Assembly (NCBI GenBank): GCA_022844585.1
Contig: JALHLM010000329.1
Location: 1 to 7,030, forward strand
Direction of reading: 5' to 3'
Source: Pirellulales bacterium
GTDB taxonomy: Bacteria; Planctomycetota; Planctomycetia; Pirellulales; JALHLM01
Length of the DNA: 7,030 nucleotides
In this document: piece by piece, positions 5,860-7,030 of the stretch
How positions within the stretch are numbered: the stretch's first letter is position 1
Layout: the number at the start of each line of letters is the position of its first letter
Position numbers and translations under genes: made by a program
The notes under the pieces: model-generated
Told to the model about the DNA's origin: nothing
Databases searched by the model: none
The model's input: only the letters and a program-made list of their open reading frames with translations

Positions 5860-6597
5860 ATGCGACATGATTCCCGCGCCGCGCACGTGCTACGCCCCAT
5901 CCGCATCAAACGCCGCTACACGCGCTCCGCGCCCGGCAGCGTCTTGATACAGGCGGGCCGCACGACCGTGCTTTGCACGGCCAGCATCGATGCCAAGGTG
6001 CCGCCGTGGATGGCGGGGCAAGGCCGCGGTTGGGTGACTGCCGAGTACAGCATGCTGCCGGGCAGCACGAGTCCGCGGAAAGCCCGCGACCGCGCCAAAG
6101 TGGATGGCCGCACGACCGAGATCCAGCGCCTGATCGGCCGGGCGCTCCGATCCGTGGTGGATTTGGAGGCCCTGGGGGAACGCCAGATCACGGTCGACTG
6201 CGACGTGCTGGAGGCCGACGGCGGCACCCGCACGTTGAGCATCTCCGGAGCGTTGATCGCCCTGGTTGACGCCATTGGCACCTTTCAGGGGTCGTTGCCG
6301 GATCCGGCCCGTTACCCACTTCGGGACAGCGTGGCCGCGATCAGCGTCGGCATCGTCGAGGGAAAGCCTGCCTGCGACCTGGACTATCACGAGGACGTGG
6401 CTGCGGCGGTTGATATGAACGTCGTAATGACCGGCGGCGGGCAATTCGTCGAGGTGCAAGGAACTGGCGAAGAGGCGACGTTTTCCGAAGAGGAGTTGGC
6501 GGCGTTGCTCAAGCTCGCCAAACGGGGGATCGTCCAGATGACCGACATCCAGCGCACTGCGCTCGGCAAGCAATGGCCGTTCGGCCGGTCCAAATAG
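5860..6597 (+). CDS. rph: Ribonuclease PH
   Basis: Phosphorolytic 3'-5' exoribonuclease that trims the 3' ends of tRNA precursors, releasing nucleoside diphosphates; it acts as a hexameric ring in the cytoplasm. The product has 245 residues, close to the usual 238-260. Family sequences in order are GSVLIQAGRTTVLCTAS at 26-42, GWVTAEYSMLPGST at 57-70, GRTTEIQRLIGRALR at 83-97 with the RNA-binding arginines, DCDVLEADGGTRT at 113-125 with the phosphate-binding GTR (122-124), LDYHEDVAAAVDMN at 174-187 with the presumed catalytic Asp179 and Asp185, and TDIQRTALG near the end. The N-terminus reads RHDSR where most family members have RxDGR, a mild departure. The ATG at 5860 lacks a ribosome binding site but has a -10-like TAGAAT at leaderless spacing. 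Two hairpins follow the stop codon. No rdgB gene, a frequent neighbour elsewhere, is present. Confidence 0.96.
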   Translation: MRHDSRAAHVLRPIRIKRRYTRSAPGSVLIQAGRTTVLCTASIDAKVPPWMAGQGRGWVTAEYSMLPGSTSPRKARDRAKVDGRTTEIQRLIGRALRSVVDLEALGERQITVDCDVLEADGGTRTLSISGALIALVDAIGTFQGSLPDPARYPLRDSVAAISVGIVEGKPACDLDYHEDVAAAVDMNVVMTGGGQFVEVQGTGEEATFSEEELAALLKLAKRGIVQMTDIQRTALGKQWPFGRSK

Positions 6598-6602
6598 GGC
6601 CC

Positions 6603-6625
6603 TTCCCGGTGACGCTCGCCGGGAA
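6603..6625 (+). other. Hairpin just after rph, possible terminator without T-run
   Basis: TTCCCGG (6603-6609) pairs with CCGGGAA (6619-6625). The stem extends inward by a T-G and a G-C pair to 9 pairs around a 5-base loop. It starts 5 bases after the rph stop codon. Only TTG follows, so it would be a weak intrinsic terminator or a 3'-end stabilising hairpin. Confidence 0.45.
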
Positions 6626-6631
6626 TTGCCA

Positions 6632-6657
6632 GAATCCCGCCCCCTGATTCGGGAGTC
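6632..6657 (+). other. Second hairpin after rph
   Basis: GAATCCCG (6632-6639) and CGGGAGTC (6650-6657) pair at 7 of 8 positions around a 10-base loop. It lies 6 bases after the first hairpin. Again no T-run follows. Confidence 0.35.
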
Positions 6658-6697
6658 GGACTGCGTAGTCGCGCAATGCGGCACATTGATTCCGTAT

Positions 6698-6703
6698 TAA
6701 AAT
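6698..6703 (+). promoter_or_regulatory. Weak -10-like TAAAAT upstream of the structured region
   Basis: TAAAAT followed by GGAGT closely matches the argB -10 context (TAAAATGGGAGT). No acceptable -35 box exists 16-18 bases upstream; the TTGATT at 6686-6691 is too close. It sits in a locally AT-rich stretch and could start a transcript covering the foldable segment and the CBS gene. Confidence 0.25.
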
Positions 6704-6755
6704 GGAGTGGTTTTCGGAAGATTTGCCGTTTATTCGACCATATGTCCGTGGTAAA

Positions 6756-6841
6756 GTTCAACAAGTTCAAGGTCGGCCGTAAAGCCGAGGGGGGGTGTCC
6801 GCGCGTCGCATGGCGCGGCACGCTGCCGTTGAACCTTTTTT
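6756..6841 (+). ncRNA. Candidate structured RNA or leader element ending in a T-run
   Basis: GTTCAAC (6756-6762) pairs with GTTGAAC (6828-6834) to close a domain. The domain contains two hairpins: TCGGC/GCCGA (6773-6777 and 6784-6788, loop CGTAAA) and CCGCGC/GCGCGG (6799-6804 and 6813-6818). Six T residues follow one base after the closing helix (6836-6841), as in a terminator. A second GTTCAA (6765-6770) could compete for the same 3' arm, which would allow two alternative folds. The segment lies between rph and the CBS gene and fits no known RNA family I recognise. It could be a 5' leader element, a small RNA or a chance fold. Confidence 0.3.
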
Positions 6842-6888
6842 CCGAGTCTGAGGCTGCGTTCGCCGCTTGAAGGCGGACCGTTTGGACG

Positions 6889-7030
6889 ATGGACATCGCC
6901 GGCCAGTTGAAGGTCGAGACGATCGAACAGGCGCCTTGGGAAGATCCCTTGGTGGTCAGCCCCGGCGCGTCGGTGCGCGAGGCGGTTCGCCTGATGCGCC
7001 AACAACGGGCCGGCGGCGTGCTCGTTTGCC
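6889..7030 (+). CDS. CBS-domain protein, N-terminal part only
   Basis: Forty-seven codons are visible before the window ends. The sequence LVVSPGASVREAVRLMRQQRAGGVLVC (about residues 21-47) matches the start of a CBS domain: a strand, the P.xSVxEAVRLM helix, then the second strand. CBS domains usually occur in pairs and bind adenosyl nucleotides to regulate a partner domain or protein; which one cannot be told from this fragment. The ATG at 6889 is the first start after an in-frame stop at 6868-6870. GCGGA, ending 11 bases upstream, is a weak candidate ribosome binding site. The short, possibly soluble N-terminus suggests a stand-alone CBS protein, but fusion to another domain is possible. 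Confidence 0.85.
   Translation, partial: MDIAGQLKVETIEQAPWEDPLVVSPGASVREAVRLMRQQRAGGVLVC

Noticed and set aside
5890..6684. 264-codon minus-strand open frame opposite rph
   Set aside because: Antisense shadow; rph carries all family motifs.
6676..6870. 64-codon plus-strand open frame before the CBS gene
   Set aside because: No ribosome binding site, codon choice unlike neighbouring genes, no recognisable protein, and it runs across the hairpins and T-run of the candidate RNA element.

Overview
The window looks like a chromosomal stretch from a planctomycete, probably of the Pirellulales type. The evidence is the high GC content, a DUF1559 pseudopilin-like protein paired with a small carboxypeptidase-regulatory-like lipoprotein, and a secreted protein resembling the planctomycete cytochrome c'-like family. 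This is an inference from protein character and was not checked by any search. No transposase, integrase, CRISPR array, tRNA or rRNA is visible.

Layout. Positions 1-687 (minus strand) hold the N-terminal 229 codons of an exported, probably heme-binding protein whose C-terminus lies outside the window. A divergent intergenic region (688-904) carries a good sigma70-type promoter (TTGACA-N16-TAAAAT) with an inverted repeat just upstream. It drives an arginine biosynthesis cluster on the plus strand: argB (905-1786, TTG start), argD (1993-3198) and argF (3310-4230). The 206-base argB-argD gap holds a tandem heptamer repeat and an imperfect GC-rich palindrome. The 111-base argD-argF gap holds a strong hairpin followed by seven T residues, a candidate internal terminator or attenuator. 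Next come a DUF1559 gene (4370-5308) and its small lipoprotein partner (5331-5762), then rph encoding RNase PH (5860-6597), possibly on a leaderless mRNA. A 291-base gap (6598-6888) has two hairpins directly after rph and, further on, a multi-branched foldable segment ending in six T residues. The window ends inside the first 47 codons of a CBS-domain protein (from 6889).

How the genes work together. ArgB phosphorylates N-acetylglutamate, ArgD transaminates the resulting semialdehyde (after ArgC, not present here) to N-acetylornithine, and ArgF carbamoylates ornithine to citrulline. argC, argJ, argG and argH are not in the window. The DUF1559 protein and the lipoprotein are probably co-transcribed and both act outside the cytoplasm. 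rph, the CBS gene and the minus-strand gene have no obvious functional link to the arginine cluster.

I found no clearly novel system. The observations most worth checking are the candidate structured RNA upstream of the CBS gene, the terminator-like hairpin inside the arg cluster, the inverted repeat beside the argB promoter, and the apparent leaderless start of rph.
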